Positions 16,531 through 25,218 of a DNA stretch of 64,000 nucleotides are shown piece by piece (position 1 is the first letter of the stretch; every line of letters begins with the position of its first letter). Below the pieces are notes generated by a model, which saw nothing but the letters and a program-made list of their open reading frames with translations, searched no databases and was not told the origin of the DNA. The stretch is from Haliscomenobacter sp. Lineage in GTDB: Bacteria; Bacteroidota; Bacteroidia; Chitinophagales; Saprospiraceae. The stretch covers positions 496,001 to 560,000 of the forward strand of contig JADJHZ010000003.1 of assembly GCA_016707205.1 (NCBI GenBank). The letters are read 5' to 3'. Both the position numbers and the translations under genes were made by a program.

Positions 16531-18705
16531 GAGGTGGGGGGGGGGGGGGGAGGAGGGGGGGGGGGGGGGGGGGGGGGGGAGGAAGGCAGCAACCGCCCAT
16601 GCGCTAAGATACGCCAGGCCGGTCATGAATAAAAATTGAATCAGGGGCCATTTCCAGGAAAGGGTTTCCCGGCGTACAACAGCGAGGGTGCTCATGCATT
16701 GCATAGCAAAGACATAGAAGATGAGTAGAGCCCAAGTAGTGGGAGGGTCGTACACTTTTTTACCCGTCAGAGGATCATGCTCCATAGCCATACGCTGCCG
16801 GATCAGCAGAAGATCCTCCTGGTCGGAAATAGAATAGATGGTTGCCATGGCGCCTACGAATACCTCCCTGGCTGCGAAAGAGGCGATCAAAGCGATTCCG
16901 ATTTTCCAGTCGAACCCCAGTGGACGGATAACCGGCTCGATCCATTTACCCGCTTTGCCGGCAAAGGACGCTTCCATCTCCAAGGAAGCGGCAAGCGCGC
17001 CCGACTCCTGAGGGGTGAGTCCTTTTTCTCGGGCGATCTGCTCTGCCCGGGCCTGAGCGTTCTTCATGGCGCCGGGAGGGCCGTAAGAAGCCAACACCCA
17101 TAAAACCATAGATATTACCAAAATGACCTTCCCCGCCTCCATGGTGAACGAACGCACCTTCTCCCAAACCGTGATCCATACGTTGCGCATGAGGGGCGGC
17201 CGGTAAGGAGGGAGCTCCAGCATGAGGTAACTGGTCCCCCCGGAGCGCAAGATCCATTTGAATACCAGCGCCGAAAGCAGGGCGGCGGCAATCCCGAGCA
17301 AGTAAAGCCCCATAAAAGCCAGCCCTTGAAGGGTAAAAAAGCCCAAAACGGTCTTTTCAGGAACCACAAATGCGATCAGAACGGTATATACGGGAATCCG
17401 GGCGGAGCAGCTGATGAACGGCGTAACCAGAATGGTGATGAGCCGTTCTTTCCAGTTGGAAATCGTTCGGGCGCTCATAATCGCCGGAATGGCGCACGCG
17501 CCTCCAGAGATCAGCGCCACGATACTCCGGCCATTGAGCCCAAAAGCCTGCATGACCCGGTCGAACATGAAAGCGGCCCTGGCCATATAGCCCACCTCTT
17601 CCAGAAGGGAAATAAGGAAGAATAATATCGCAATCTGAGGAATAAAAACGAGAACGCCTCCAAGTCCGGCGAGTAGCCCGTCGCCAATCAACCCGGCCAG
17701 CCACCCGGGAGGTAGCACGGATTTCGTCCAGGCGCTCAACGCGGAAATCCCCGACTCAATCCAGTCCATGGGATAGCTAGCCAGGGTAAAAATAGCCTGA
17801 AACACGAGCAGCATCAACAGGAAAAAGATCGCCGGACCCGCAATCCGGTGGGTGAGCAGATTGTCCAGGCGCTCGGTCAGCGTAAACGGCCGCTCCCGCG
17901 TCTTCCGGAGATTTTGCTGAACGATGGGAGTGAAGTAATCAAACCGCTGCATCGTTTCCCGGACCTGAAGCGCCAGATCCCGGAAGCCGGTTCGTTCAAC
18001 CGCTTCCAGCACTTTGGTCCGAACAGGAAGCGACAGGTGGGGCAGCCAGCCGGCATGGTGCGCGAGCAGGATACGCTGGTAGGCGGTAAGGTAGGGGAAC
18101 AAGTCCTGAAGTTCGGTAGCCAGGCGGGCTTCTTCCTGAGACAAGCGATACACGCTGTGCTCAGAGGGTCCCTCTGGCGCCTGCCGGGATAGGTCCGTAA
18201 GAATTTGTTTAAGCTGCTCTATTCCTTCTCCCGTACGGCCACTGACGGCAACCGCCGGCACCCCCAGTTTTCTGGAAAGGCGTTCAAAATTGATCTCCAA
18301 CCCTTCGGCATGAGCCGTGTCGGACATGTTGAGGGCCAGGATTACCGGGAAGCCCATGTCTTTTACCTGGGTAAATAGCAGGAGGTGTTTTTCCAGCCGC
18401 GTCACATCGGCAACATACAAGACGGCATCGGGATAGTCGGTGTTTTGCGTATCGGTAAGGGTCTGAACGACCAATCGCTCGTCTTCGGAGGTGGGATAAA
18501 CGCTGTACGTGCCTGGCAGATCCGTAAGTTCGATCGATTTCCCGCCAGGAAATATCAAGTGCCCGGTCTTGCGTTCAACGGTAACGCCGGGGAAATTGCC
18601 AACTTTTTGCTGCAAGCCGGTGAGCAGGTTAAAAAGGGACGTTTTTCCGCTGTTGGGATTACCGATTACGGCAATACGGAACGGTTCTTTGATGAATGGC
18701 TCCAC
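16519..18705 (-). CDS. feoB: Ferrous iron transport protein B
   Basis: A 728-residue FeoB, the inner-membrane Fe2+ permease with an N-terminal GTPase. G motifs are clear: GNPNSGKTS (G1), DLPGTYS (G3), NMSD (G4). A helical linker follows, then two Gate-type membrane halves, including GGACAIPAIMSART and CSARIPVYTVLIAF. Start is GTG at 18705, 15 bases after feoA. The C-terminus is odd: after AYLSAWAVAAFL the protein runs into polyproline encoded by the poly-G tract (SSPPPP, then HLATP). Normal FeoB proteins end without such a tail, so the natural 3' end may have been replaced or the tract miscalled. Confidence 0.93.
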   Translation of the reverse strand: MEPFIKEPFRIAVIGNPNSGKTSLFNLLTGLQQKVGNFPGVTVERKTGHLIFPGGKSIELTDLPGTYSVYPTSEDERLVVQTLTDTQNTDYPDAVLYVADVTRLEKHLLLFTQVKDMGFPVILALNMSDTAHAEGLEINFERLSRKLGVPAVAVSGRTGEGIEQLKQILTDLSRQAPEGPSEHSVYRLSQEEARLATELQDLFPYLTAYQRILLAHHAGWLPHLSLPVRTKVLEAVERTGFRDLALQVRETMQRFDYFTPIVQQNLRKTRERPFTLTERLDNLLTHRIAGPAIFFLLMLLVFQAIFTLASYPMDWIESGISALSAWTKSVLPPGWLAGLIGDGLLAGLGGVLVFIPQIAILFFLISLLEEVGYMARAAFMFDRVMQAFGLNGRSIVALISGGACAIPAIMSARTISNWKERLITILVTPFISCSARIPVYTVLIAFVVPEKTVLGFFTLQGLAFMGLYLLGIAAALLSALVFKWILRSGGTSYLMLELPPYRPPLMRNVWITVWEKVRSFTMEAGKVILVISMVLWVLASYGPPGAMKNAQARAEQIAREKGLTPQESGALAASLEMEASFAGKAGKWIEPVIRPLGFDWKIGIALIASFAAREVFVGAMATIYSISDQEDLLLIRQRMAMEHDPLTGKKVYDPPTTWALLIFYVFAMQCMSTLAVVRRETLSWKWPLIQFLFMTGLAYLSAWAVAAFLPPPPPPPPSSPPPPHLATP
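16536..16579. repeat. Long poly-G tracts (G15 and G25) at the feoB 3' end
   Basis: Uninterrupted runs of 15 G (16536-16550) and 25 G (16555-16579) separated by AGGA. On the coding strand they encode the polyproline tail of FeoB. Tracts this long are prone to slippage in vivo and to miscalling in sequencing, so the true length is uncertain. Confidence 0.85.
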
Positions 18706-18720
18706 CCGACGCTCCTAAAG

Positions 18721-18960
18721 TTAACGAACCAAAATGGTGCAAGCTTCGTCTTTGCGAAGCGCCAAAAGAATATTGTCCGCTTTGATATAACAGCCTCCCC
18801 CAAAAGGCGCCCTGCGGACGACTTTAATGGCACAACCGGGCAAAATGCCCATCGCCATCAGTTTCCCCGCGATCCGGTCATTGGTAAAATCCGACACGAA
18901 CCCTGTGTCTCCTACCCCTACTTTAACGAGGGGCTTTCCGCTATTCTGTACTGCAGCCAC
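18721..18960 (-). CDS. feoA: Ferrous iron transport protein A
   Basis: A 79-residue SH3-like FeoA with the characteristic core DRIAGKLMAMGILPGCAIKVV and a GGGCYIKADNILLALRKDEA ending. Start is GTG at 18960. It is the first gene of a feoA-feoB operon and supports FeoB function in Fe2+ import. A palindrome-rich leader directly precedes it (18962-19003). Confidence 0.92.
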   Translation of the reverse strand: MAAVQNSGKPLVKVGVGDTGFVSDFTNDRIAGKLMAMGILPGCAIKVVRRAPFGGGCYIKADNILLALRKDEACTILVR

Positions 18961-18961
18961 G

Positions 18962-19003
18962 AGCGCTTATTTTGATTTAATCTAATTAATAAATATAAGC
19001 GCT
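18962..19003 (-). promoter_or_regulatory. Palindromic operator/leader upstream of feoAB
   Basis: A perfect outer inverted repeat, AGCGCTTAT (18962-18970) and ATAAGCGCT (18995-19003), encloses the motif TTTGATTTAATCTAATT (18971-18987). The inner motif resembles the palindrome upstream of iscS at 26456-26470. This suggests a shared iron-responsive regulator, such as a Fur- or DtxR-family protein (inference). Confidence 0.5.
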
Positions 19004-19115
19004 AAAATAGTCGGTTTGTTTTCATCTGCAACTAACAAAAGTCACCATCGGCGATTTTTTCGGAATTTTTAGCAAAAAAACCTAAAATTAGTATGCCCAA
19101 AAGGAGAACAGAGCC

Positions 19116-21233
19116 TTATCCAATTTTCGTTGCCATTTCTTTTAACAATTTGGGCGACTTGAACCTTGGCCCAAAACGCTCCCGGAATTCCTTGCACTTC
19201 TCTAAAAACGGCTCCAATCCGTAGTCCTGAATATACTGGATCACTCCGCCTTTGAAGGCGGGGAACCCCCATCCGTAGATGCTTCCCAGGTTGGCGGAAG
19301 CGACCGATTGGATAACGCCTTCCTGCATACACCAAACCGCCTCCAGGACCTGGGCCAGCAACAGGCGGTCCATCACGTCCGGAGCATCAAACGCTCCAGG
19401 CGGTGGCAAAATCTCCTGCAAACCGGGCCAAAGCATTCGGGTTCCTTGCTCCGGGTAATGATAAAATCCGGCTTTCTGAGCCCTTCCTGTCCTCCCCAGA
19501 TCGAGGAGCAGTTTCTTTACCAGATCCACTGCGGGGTGCTGGATGTATTTGGGGCCGTAATGGGCGGCCGCCTGCTGTTCGTATTTCAGGACCAGATCCA
19601 GCCCCAGATCGTCCGCAAGCGCCAGGGGGCTCCTGGGCATACCGGCCTGGCGGCTCAGGTTTTCTATCACTGCGGGGGAGATACCTTCTTGCAGCATCGT
19701 AATTCCCTCCAGAATATAGGTGTTCTGCACCCGCGCTACAAAAAAGCCCCAATCGTCCTTGACAATGATCGGAATTTTCTGGATCGCCCGAACAAAATCA
19801 AAACATTTAGCCACCGTCTCTTCCGAGGTGTTCCTGCCCCGGACAATTTCCACCAGGGGAACTTCCTCTGCGGGATGAAAAAAATGAAGTCCAGCAAACT
19901 GCCCCGGGCGGGCTAGCGACTCCGACAGGGTGGTGATCGGTATGGAAATCGAGTTAGACGCCAGAAAAGCATATTCGTCCAGATGGTTTTCTGCCTCGCG
20001 GAAGACTTTCTGTTTCACCATCTGGTTTTCGATAACCGCTTCCAGGACCAGATCGCAATCGGCAAAATCTTCGGCGCTTTCCGTGGTCTGGAGCCGCTTG
20101 AGCATGGCCTCCTGTTCTTCGGGCAACAAGAGGCCTTTGAATACCGCTTCGGACAGTTTATTGCGGATCGCATGGCTTCCCCGATCGGCAATTAACCTCG
20201 ACACGTCCTTCAGGACTACCTTCAATCCTTGCTGCAGGCAAGACAGGGCGATTCCCGAGCCCATCATCCCGGCGCCGATAATCCCGATTTTTTTGGGCCG
20301 GAATTTTCCAAAGCCCTTGGGCCGGTCGCTTCCGTTCTTGATGTAGTTTTCATCAAACCAAAAAGCGTTGATCATGTTCTTGCATTGCCGGCTCCGAACG
20401 AGCTCGGTATAGTACCGGCTTTCCAGCCGGCAGGCGGCGTCGAACTCCAGTTTGGAAGCTTCCGAGAGGATCTGTAGAATGGCCTGGGGCGCCGGGTAGT
20501 TGTCGAAGTATTTCCCGTTCAACGCTGCCGAATACTCCATGATCTTGTTCGCTACCGGGGAGTCCCATGCGGTTCCGCCGGGAATCTGCCTGCCTGCGGT
20601 GTCCCAGGGGCGTCTTCCTTCTGCGGTGCGCAACAGCCAGGCTTTGGCTTTTTGCATCATTTCTTTAGGCGTGGCGGCCAGTTCGTCCACGATGCCTGCG
20701 TGAAGGGCCGCATTGGGGTGGTAGCGCTTGCCTCCCGTCAGGATGGGAAACGCCTTTTCTATTCCCAAAAGCCACATCAGCCGCACGATGCTCCCCCCGG
20801 CAGGGATCAGGCCGATTTCTACCTCGGGCAGCCCCACTGCGATTTTAGGGTCGTCGAGCACAATCCGGTGGTGACAAGCCAAAGCGACCTCGAAGCCAGC
20901 GCCGATCGCGCTACCATTGATCGCCGCCACCACAGGCACCCCCGGGCTTTCCAGATCGCGCAGGAACTTTTTCATTCCCTCCGCAGCCGCAAAGATTTCC
21001 TCGGCGTTTTCCACCTGGAAAATATACTCCAGGTCGCCTCCAGCCAGAAAGGTCTTTTTGGCGGAGGTGAGGATCACGCCGCGTAGCCTGCCCTTCTTTT
21101 TTTCCTCTTTAAGGCATTGAATGACGGGGACAAACGCCGCCCAGATTTTCTGGTTGATGACGTTCTCTGCCCGGTTATCCATATCCAGGGTGAGGGTAAC
21201 GATATTCTCGGTGTCTTTTTTGTAATGGATCAT
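19116..21233 (-). CDS. 3-hydroxyacyl-CoA dehydrogenase / enoyl-CoA hydratase (FadB/FadJ-type)
   Basis: A 705-residue fatty-acid beta-oxidation multienzyme. The N-terminal crotonase domain keeps both catalytic Glu positions (GAGFEVALACHH and GLPEVEIGLIPAGG). The central Rossmann domain has GIIGAGMMGSGIAL and the dehydrogenase His in GLHFFHPAEEVPLVEIVRG. The C-terminal HAD domains end normally. It catalyses hydration of enoyl-CoA and NAD-dependent oxidation of 3-hydroxyacyl-CoA. Downstream of a thiolase-like gene (41-base gap, same strand), as in alpha2beta2 complexes. Unlike that partner, all key residues here look intact. Confidence 0.9.
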   Translation of the reverse strand: MIHYKKDTENIVTLTLDMDNRAENVINQKIWAAFVPVIQCLKEEKKKGRLRGVILTSAKKTFLAGGDLEYIFQVENAEEIFAAAEGMKKFLRDLESPGVPVVAAINGSAIGAGFEVALACHHRIVLDDPKIAVGLPEVEIGLIPAGGSIVRLMWLLGIEKAFPILTGGKRYHPNAALHAGIVDELAATPKEMMQKAKAWLLRTAEGRRPWDTAGRQIPGGTAWDSPVANKIMEYSAALNGKYFDNYPAPQAILQILSEASKLEFDAACRLESRYYTELVRSRQCKNMINAFWFDENYIKNGSDRPKGFGKFRPKKIGIIGAGMMGSGIALSCLQQGLKVVLKDVSRLIADRGSHAIRNKLSEAVFKGLLLPEEQEAMLKRLQTTESAEDFADCDLVLEAVIENQMVKQKVFREAENHLDEYAFLASNSISIPITTLSESLARPGQFAGLHFFHPAEEVPLVEIVRGRNTSEETVAKCFDFVRAIQKIPIIVKDDWGFFVARVQNTYILEGITMLQEGISPAVIENLSRQAGMPRSPLALADDLGLDLVLKYEQQAAAHYGPKYIQHPAVDLVKKLLLDLGRTGRAQKAGFYHYPEQGTRMLWPGLQEILPPPGAFDAPDVMDRLLLAQVLEAVWCMQEGVIQSVASANLGSIYGWGFPAFKGGVIQYIQDYGLEPFLEKCKEFRERFGPRFKSPKLLKEMATKIG

Positions 21234-21274
21234 GTAGCGTATTTGTGCTATCCAGGCAAAAGAATCATGATAGG

Positions 21275-22480
21275 TTATATGCGTTCGATCAACGTGGCCA
21301 CGCCGGCGCCTCCTTCTGCCGCTATGGCAACGAGGCCAGTTTCCAGGTCGAGGCGCTCCATTTCTTCTAATAGCATCCCCATGAGGATGGCGCCGCTGGC
21401 TGCCACGGCTGTACCGAGCGCGATGGCCCCACCATTGGGGTTTAGCCGGTCTGCAGGCAGTTCCATCGCCTTTTCAAAATACAGCGGAATAGCGGCAAAA
21501 GGCTCGTTGCACTGCCATAACTGGACGTCCTTGGGCGTAAATCCTGCAAGCTTCAGGCATTGCCTGGCTGCTTCGGTAACGCCCAGAAAAGCGATTACCG
21601 GATCCGAACAACAATGGCTCATCGATCGGATGCGCGCCCGGGGGCGCAGCCCCAACGCCTGCCCTTTTTCCAGGCTACCCAAAAGGAGCAGCGCGGCGCC
21701 GTCGGTCAGGGGGGCCGAATTCCCCTCGGTATGAATTGGTTGGATCGCTTCCAGGTGAGGAAACCGGGAAAGCGCAATCTCATGGAATCCAGGCGTATTT
21801 TGAGCCGGATTGACGGGGTGCAGACGCGCCAACCATTCCGGCGTCAGGTTTTCCCACCGGAGTTGGTCTTCCTCCAATAAGGGAAGGCCATTCCGGTCGG
21901 TCAGCGCGATTACAGAAGAAGAAAAGCGCTCTTCTTGCAGGGCCTGAAAAGCCCGCTGCCAGGATCGAACGGCGTAGGCATCGGCCTCTTCCCTGCGCAT
22001 CGCGTAATGCGTTCCTAAAAGGTCTGCCGCCAACGATAGCGGTATATATCTTGCCAGGCGCAACCACTCCGGGTCGCTGATCGAGTTGGCGCCCAGAGGG
22101 CGAAGTTTCGTCCGGCTTAAGCTATCTACCCCGCCCGCCAGAACCAAGCGGTCGATCCCCGCCCCCACCTTGGTGGCGGCCAGGTTGAGCGCCGACAACC
22201 CGGAGGCGGCATTCCGGTTAAGCGTCATGCCGCTCACCCCTTGCCCCCAACCCATTTTCAAAAGCCCCGCACGGGCCATGTTCACGCTGTAATCCTCCAA
22301 TGGTTGGACTACCCCCAGCAACAAGTCGTCGATTTCGTCTCCTTCCAAACCATTCCGGCACTGAACCGCCTCTAACAGGGAACCCAGCAAATCAATAGGT
22401 TTGATTTCATTCAACGGGCTTCCCTGCAACCGGCAGTCTCTAGGGGTGCGTACCGCATCAAACAAATAAGCGTCTTGCAT
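21275..22480 (-). CDS. Thiolase-like protein lacking all three catalytic residues
   Basis: A 401-residue thiolase-fold protein that aligns end to end with FadA-type acetyl-CoA acyltransferases (DAVRTP start, GGVDSLSR, LTDGAALLLLGS, NPNGGAIALG, GVATLIERI end). The acylated Cys, normally in NRxC, is replaced: TLNRNAASGL has Ala91. The catalytic His in GGAIALGH is Thr357, and the second Cys in the CxG loop is Ala387. It therefore should not perform thiolysis by the known mechanism. It precedes the FadB/FadJ-type gene, so it may be a structural beta subunit or have gained another role. The reading frame is fully intact, which argues against simple decay. Confidence 0.85.
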   Translation of the reverse strand: MQDAYLFDAVRTPRDCRLQGSPLNEIKPIDLLGSLLEAVQCRNGLEGDEIDDLLLGVVQPLEDYSVNMARAGLLKMGWGQGVSGMTLNRNAASGLSALNLAATKVGAGIDRLVLAGGVDSLSRTKLRPLGANSISDPEWLRLARYIPLSLAADLLGTHYAMRREEADAYAVRSWQRAFQALQEERFSSSVIALTDRNGLPLLEEDQLRWENLTPEWLARLHPVNPAQNTPGFHEIALSRFPHLEAIQPIHTEGNSAPLTDGAALLLLGSLEKGQALGLRPRARIRSMSHCCSDPVIAFLGVTEAARQCLKLAGFTPKDVQLWQCNEPFAAIPLYFEKAMELPADRLNPNGGAIALGTAVAASGAILMGMLLEEMERLDLETGLVAIAAEGGAGVATLIERI

Positions 22481-22506
22481 GTATGACGTTGGTTTCTTTT
22501 TCCAAA

Positions 22507-22555
22507 AATAGGAAATGTTGCGAAGTTGTGGGGTTGCGAAGTTGCGGGGGTAAGT
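22507..22555. repeat. Period-8 array (GAAGTTGC units)
   Basis: Degenerate octamers (GTTGCGAAGTTGTGGGGTTG and following) in the spacer between the thiolase start and a small membrane-protein gene; same unit type as 16482-16530. Confidence 0.6.
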
Positions 22556-22612
22556 TCGTCCGCGGAAAACCGCTATATGTAGATAATCCGATGCATACCG
22601 GTGCAGGATTCC

Positions 22613-22620
22613 TATATTTG
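22613..22620 (+). promoter_or_regulatory. Candidate -7 box (TATATTTG)
   Basis: Exact match to the Bacteroidota TAnnTTTG box, 58 bases upstream of the small membrane-protein start. No clear -33 element seen. Confidence 0.4.
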
Positions 22621-22678
22621 CAGAAGCGGCGGCTGAATGTTCATTCCCCTGCTGCGACCATTAAAAACGCACTGAGTA

Positions 22679-22999
22679 ATGGCAAAAAGATTAAAACTCA
22701 CGGGATTTGCCCGCTTTTTCATCCTGTTGGTCATTCTGGCTCCTTTATCCTATCTTATTGCCTCCTATGCCAATGGGGAGGATGGGATGGAAAACATTAA
22801 ACGGCTGGTGGGAATAACCGACCAAGTGGAGCAGCCGGCAACCTCAAAAAACCAGGGGGAAACAGCCATTGTTTCCAAAGCCCAGCGCATTGCAACCCTC
22901 GAACAGGAAATTGCCGTCTTGCAGGATTCTCTGGAAGCAAAAGACCTGGAAATTGCCGAGATGAAGCGGCAAATCCGCCTGCTGAAAGGTTCCCGATAA
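22679..22999 (+). CDS. Small membrane protein with C-terminal coiled coil
   Basis: A 106-residue protein with one N-terminal membrane segment (FARFFILLVILAPLSYLIASY) and a heptad-rich C-terminal helix (RIATLEQEIAVLQDSLEAKDLEIAEMKRQIRLL), a convincing coiled coil. No family recognised. A TATATTTG promoter box lies upstream, and the next gene is on the other strand, so it is transcribed alone. Possibly an envelope scaffold; no function assigned. Confidence 0.65.
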   Translation: MAKRLKLTGFARFFILLVILAPLSYLIASYANGEDGMENIKRLVGITDQVEQPATSKNQGETAIVSKAQRIATLEQEIAVLQDSLEAKDLEIAEMKRQIRLLKGSR

Positions 23000-23031
23000 G
23001 CTACTACTGCAGCCCGGATATTTATTGGCGT

Positions 23032-24180
23032 CTACTCTTTTCTGGGAATTTCGCTTCTCCCGAGGAGCGCGTAATACGTTCTCATCATTTTTTCCGCCAG
23101 AACTTCTCCATGGAACTGAAGGGCATGCCGATACCCCGACTCAATGGCTTGTTGGCGCAAATCCTCCTCTACAAGCAGTTTTTCAATGCCCTCCGCGATG
23201 GATTCCGGCCGGTAGGGGTCGGCCAAATAGGCGCCGGGGCCTGCCACTTCCGGCAAGGAGGACCGGTTGGACGTAATGACCGGGGTCCGGCTAAATAATG
23301 CCTCCAGTACCGGTATGCCAAACCCTTCGTAAAACGATGGATAGAGGAACAGGGTGGCTTTTTGATAAATTGCCGGTAAATCCTGCGGATCTGACTGAAT
23401 GAAATGAACCTGATCCAACATGCGGTGGCGAAGTAAAAAACTTTGCACCTTGATCTTGTAGGTCGTGCCGCTTCCAATAACTACCAGGGGCAGCCGAAGG
23501 CTGGCCGGCAATTGCTGGAGGGCCTGAACCACTCCCATTAGATTTTTGCGCTCCGTAACCGCGCCAACATATAGAAAATAGGCCTCCGGAATCCGGTATT
23601 TTTTTAATACGCCTTCCAGAAGGCGGGGCGCTTTTTCCTGCAAGAACCGTTCCGAGCACGTCTGATAAATCACGTTCACCTTCGCTTCCGGAACATCGTA
23701 GAATTCCAAAATATCCTTCCGGGTATGCTCGCTGGTAGCGATGATCTGATGCGCATGTTCACATGCATAACGGACTTTGGCGTGGAGCAGAACCCGGTCT
23801 GCCAATCGGTAAAATTGGGGATACCTCTTGAATACAAGGTCGTGGATCGTCACCATCCGCCGGAGGGGCAACCCGCGCAGTCCGGAAGGAAGCTCGTTGC
23901 TTAAGCCGTGAAAGAGAGCCACTTTTCGCCGTTTCAGGGTTTCTGGCAGAATTTCCGAGTTCCAGATAAAACGCTGAAACCCACGCGGGTGGGTCATGTG
24001 GAAAAGCGGGCTATTTAGAAAAAAACGAGTCTCCGGATTTCTGACCAGTCTGGAGGTGTACAGAAAATACGCGTGATCCGGGTAGTAATATGCGAGATTA
24101 TTCAGCAGGTTGCGGCTGTAATTCCCTAAACCGGTCCGGTTGGTAAAAAGGCGGTTAGCGTCAAAGCCGATTCGGATCAT
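23032..24180 (-). CDS. Glycosyltransferase family 4 (GT-B fold)
   Basis: A 382-residue GT-B glycosyltransferase. The N-terminal acceptor half starts IGFDANRLFTNRTGLGNYSRNLL, the typical glycine-rich loop. The donor half includes FLYVGAVTERKNL and the E-x7-E signature EGFGIPVLEAL, then TSNRSSLPEVAGPGA. It transfers a sugar from a nucleotide-sugar, probably in surface polysaccharide or glycolipid synthesis. No other glycan genes lie next to it, so acceptor and pathway are unknown. Confidence 0.88.
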   Translation of the reverse strand: MIRIGFDANRLFTNRTGLGNYSRNLLNNLAYYYPDHAYFLYTSRLVRNPETRFFLNSPLFHMTHPRGFQRFIWNSEILPETLKRRKVALFHGLSNELPSGLRGLPLRRMVTIHDLVFKRYPQFYRLADRVLLHAKVRYACEHAHQIIATSEHTRKDILEFYDVPEAKVNVIYQTCSERFLQEKAPRLLEGVLKKYRIPEAYFLYVGAVTERKNLMGVVQALQQLPASLRLPLVVIGSGTTYKIKVQSFLLRHRMLDQVHFIQSDPQDLPAIYQKATLFLYPSFYEGFGIPVLEALFSRTPVITSNRSSLPEVAGPGAYLADPYRPESIAEGIEKLLVEEDLRQQAIESGYRHALQFHGEVLAEKMMRTYYALLGRSEIPRKE

Positions 24181-24185
24181 GGTAT

Positions 24186-24292
24186 GGACGGTAGATGTTG
24201 GACGTTAGACGTTAGATGGTAAACGAGACAAAGGCAGTCTAAAGTCCAAGGTCTAAAGTCTAAAGTCTTGTATCCAACGTCTAAAATTTTTC
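24186..24292. repeat. Period-7 arrays (ACGTTAG and AGTCTAA units)
   Basis: Two adjacent degenerate arrays: units such as ATGTTGG, ACGTTAG, ACGTTAG, then AGTCTAA, AGTCCAA, GGTCTAA, AGTCTAA. Located just upstream of the glycosyltransferase start. Confidence 0.7.
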
Positions 24293-24302
24293 TGGCTCAA
24301 AA

Positions 24303-24342
24303 TAAAAAAAGAGGATGACATTTCGCAATCATCCTCTTTTTC
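24303..24342 (-). terminator. Rho-independent terminator of the isc operon
   Basis: Stem GAGGATGA (24311-24318) / TCATCCTC (24329-24336) with A-rich sequence on the left and T-rich on the right, so it can act on both strands. It lies about 45 bases past the iscA stop. Confidence 0.75.
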
Positions 24343-24388
24343 ACCGAATTATGGTTATTTCAATCGAAGAAACTACTTTGAGGCCGCC

Positions 24389-24715
24389 TTAAACTGCAAA
24401 GCTTTCTCCGCAGCCGCACGTTCGGGCGGCATTGGGATTGTTAAAGAAAAACCCCTTGCCGCTCAAGCCCCCCGAAAACTCCAGGGTGGTATTGAACAGA
24501 TACAGGAAGCTTTTCAGGTCTGTGACCACTTTCACCCCATTGTCTTCGAATACCTGGTCGTTTGGCTTGGACTCGTTGTCGAAATCCATTTTATAGGTCA
24601 GACCCGAACAACCGCCACTGGTGACGCTGACTCGCACGAAATATTCCGATCCGAGTTTTCCCTGGGAGCGGATCTCTGTGATCTTTTCCTTTGCGCTATC
24701 GGCAACAAATATCAT
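24389..24715 (-). CDS. iscA: A-type iron-sulfur carrier (IscA/HesB family)
   Basis: A 108-residue A-type Fe-S carrier. The conserved Cys set is visible: SGGCSGLTYKMDFD near residue 35 and the C-terminal TCGCGESF. It receives or transfers Fe-S clusters after assembly on IscU. Third gene of iscS-iscU-iscA, 12 bases after iscU. Followed by a strong hairpin terminator. Confidence 0.9.
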   Translation of the reverse strand: MIFVADSAKEKITEIRSQGKLGSEYFVRVSVTSGGCSGLTYKMDFDNESKPNDQVFEDNGVKVVTDLKSFLYLFNTTLEFSGGLSGKGFFFNNPNAARTCGCGESFAV

Positions 24716-24727
24716 GTAGACGAACGT

Positions 24728-25144
24728 TTAGTGCGCTTTTTCGGCATTGGAAGTAACCTTCATGCCATTCTTTTGCTGATAATCCGCAATCGCGCTACGG
24801 ATGGCATCTTCTGCCAGTACGGAGCAGTGGATCTTGACGGGCGGCAGGGCCAGTTCTTCCACAATATCCATGTTGTCGATCGTCAGCGCTTCATCTACCG
24901 ATTTGCCCTTCAACCATTCGGTGGCCAGGGAGGAGGAAGCGATCGCCGACCCACAGCCAAAGGTTTTGAACTTGGCGTCGACAATGGTATTGGTTTCCGG
25001 ATCCACCTGGATTTGAAGGCGCATGACATCCCCGCATTCGGGAGCGCCTACCAGTCCGGTACCGACGTTCTTATCGCTTTTGTCCATCGTACCCACGTTG
25101 CGCGGATTTTTGAAATGTTCGAGAACTTTATCCGAGTAAGCCAT
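24728..25144 (-). CDS. iscU: Fe-S cluster assembly scaffold IscU
   Basis: A 138-residue IscU scaffold. The three cluster-ligand Cys are seen in VGAPECGDVMRL, KTFGCGSAIASSS and LPPVKIHCSVLAEDAI, and the LPPVK motif recognised by HscA is present. It builds [2Fe-2S] clusters with sulfur from IscS. Located 74 bases after iscS. Confidence 0.95.
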   Translation of the reverse strand: MAYSDKVLEHFKNPRNVGTMDKSDKNVGTGLVGAPECGDVMRLQIQVDPETNTIVDAKFKTFGCGSAIASSSLATEWLKGKSVDEALTIDNMDIVEELALPPVKIHCSVLAEDAIRSAIADYQQKNGMKVTSNAEKAH

Positions 25145-25218
25145 ATTTAGGGAGTTTTTTTATTTAGTGAAAAGCTAAAAATTTCAAGGGTTAGGTAAGG
25201 ATGTGGAATGGAAGGAGA

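Noticed and set aside
16555..16607. Polyglycine/polyproline open frames across the G tracts
   Set aside because: They are translations of homopolymers; only the FeoB tail and its downstream frame are worth considering.
22483..22800. 105-codon open frame upstream of the small coiled-coil protein
   Set aside because: It overlaps a repeat array and the promoter box of the next gene, and its sequence is unconvincing.
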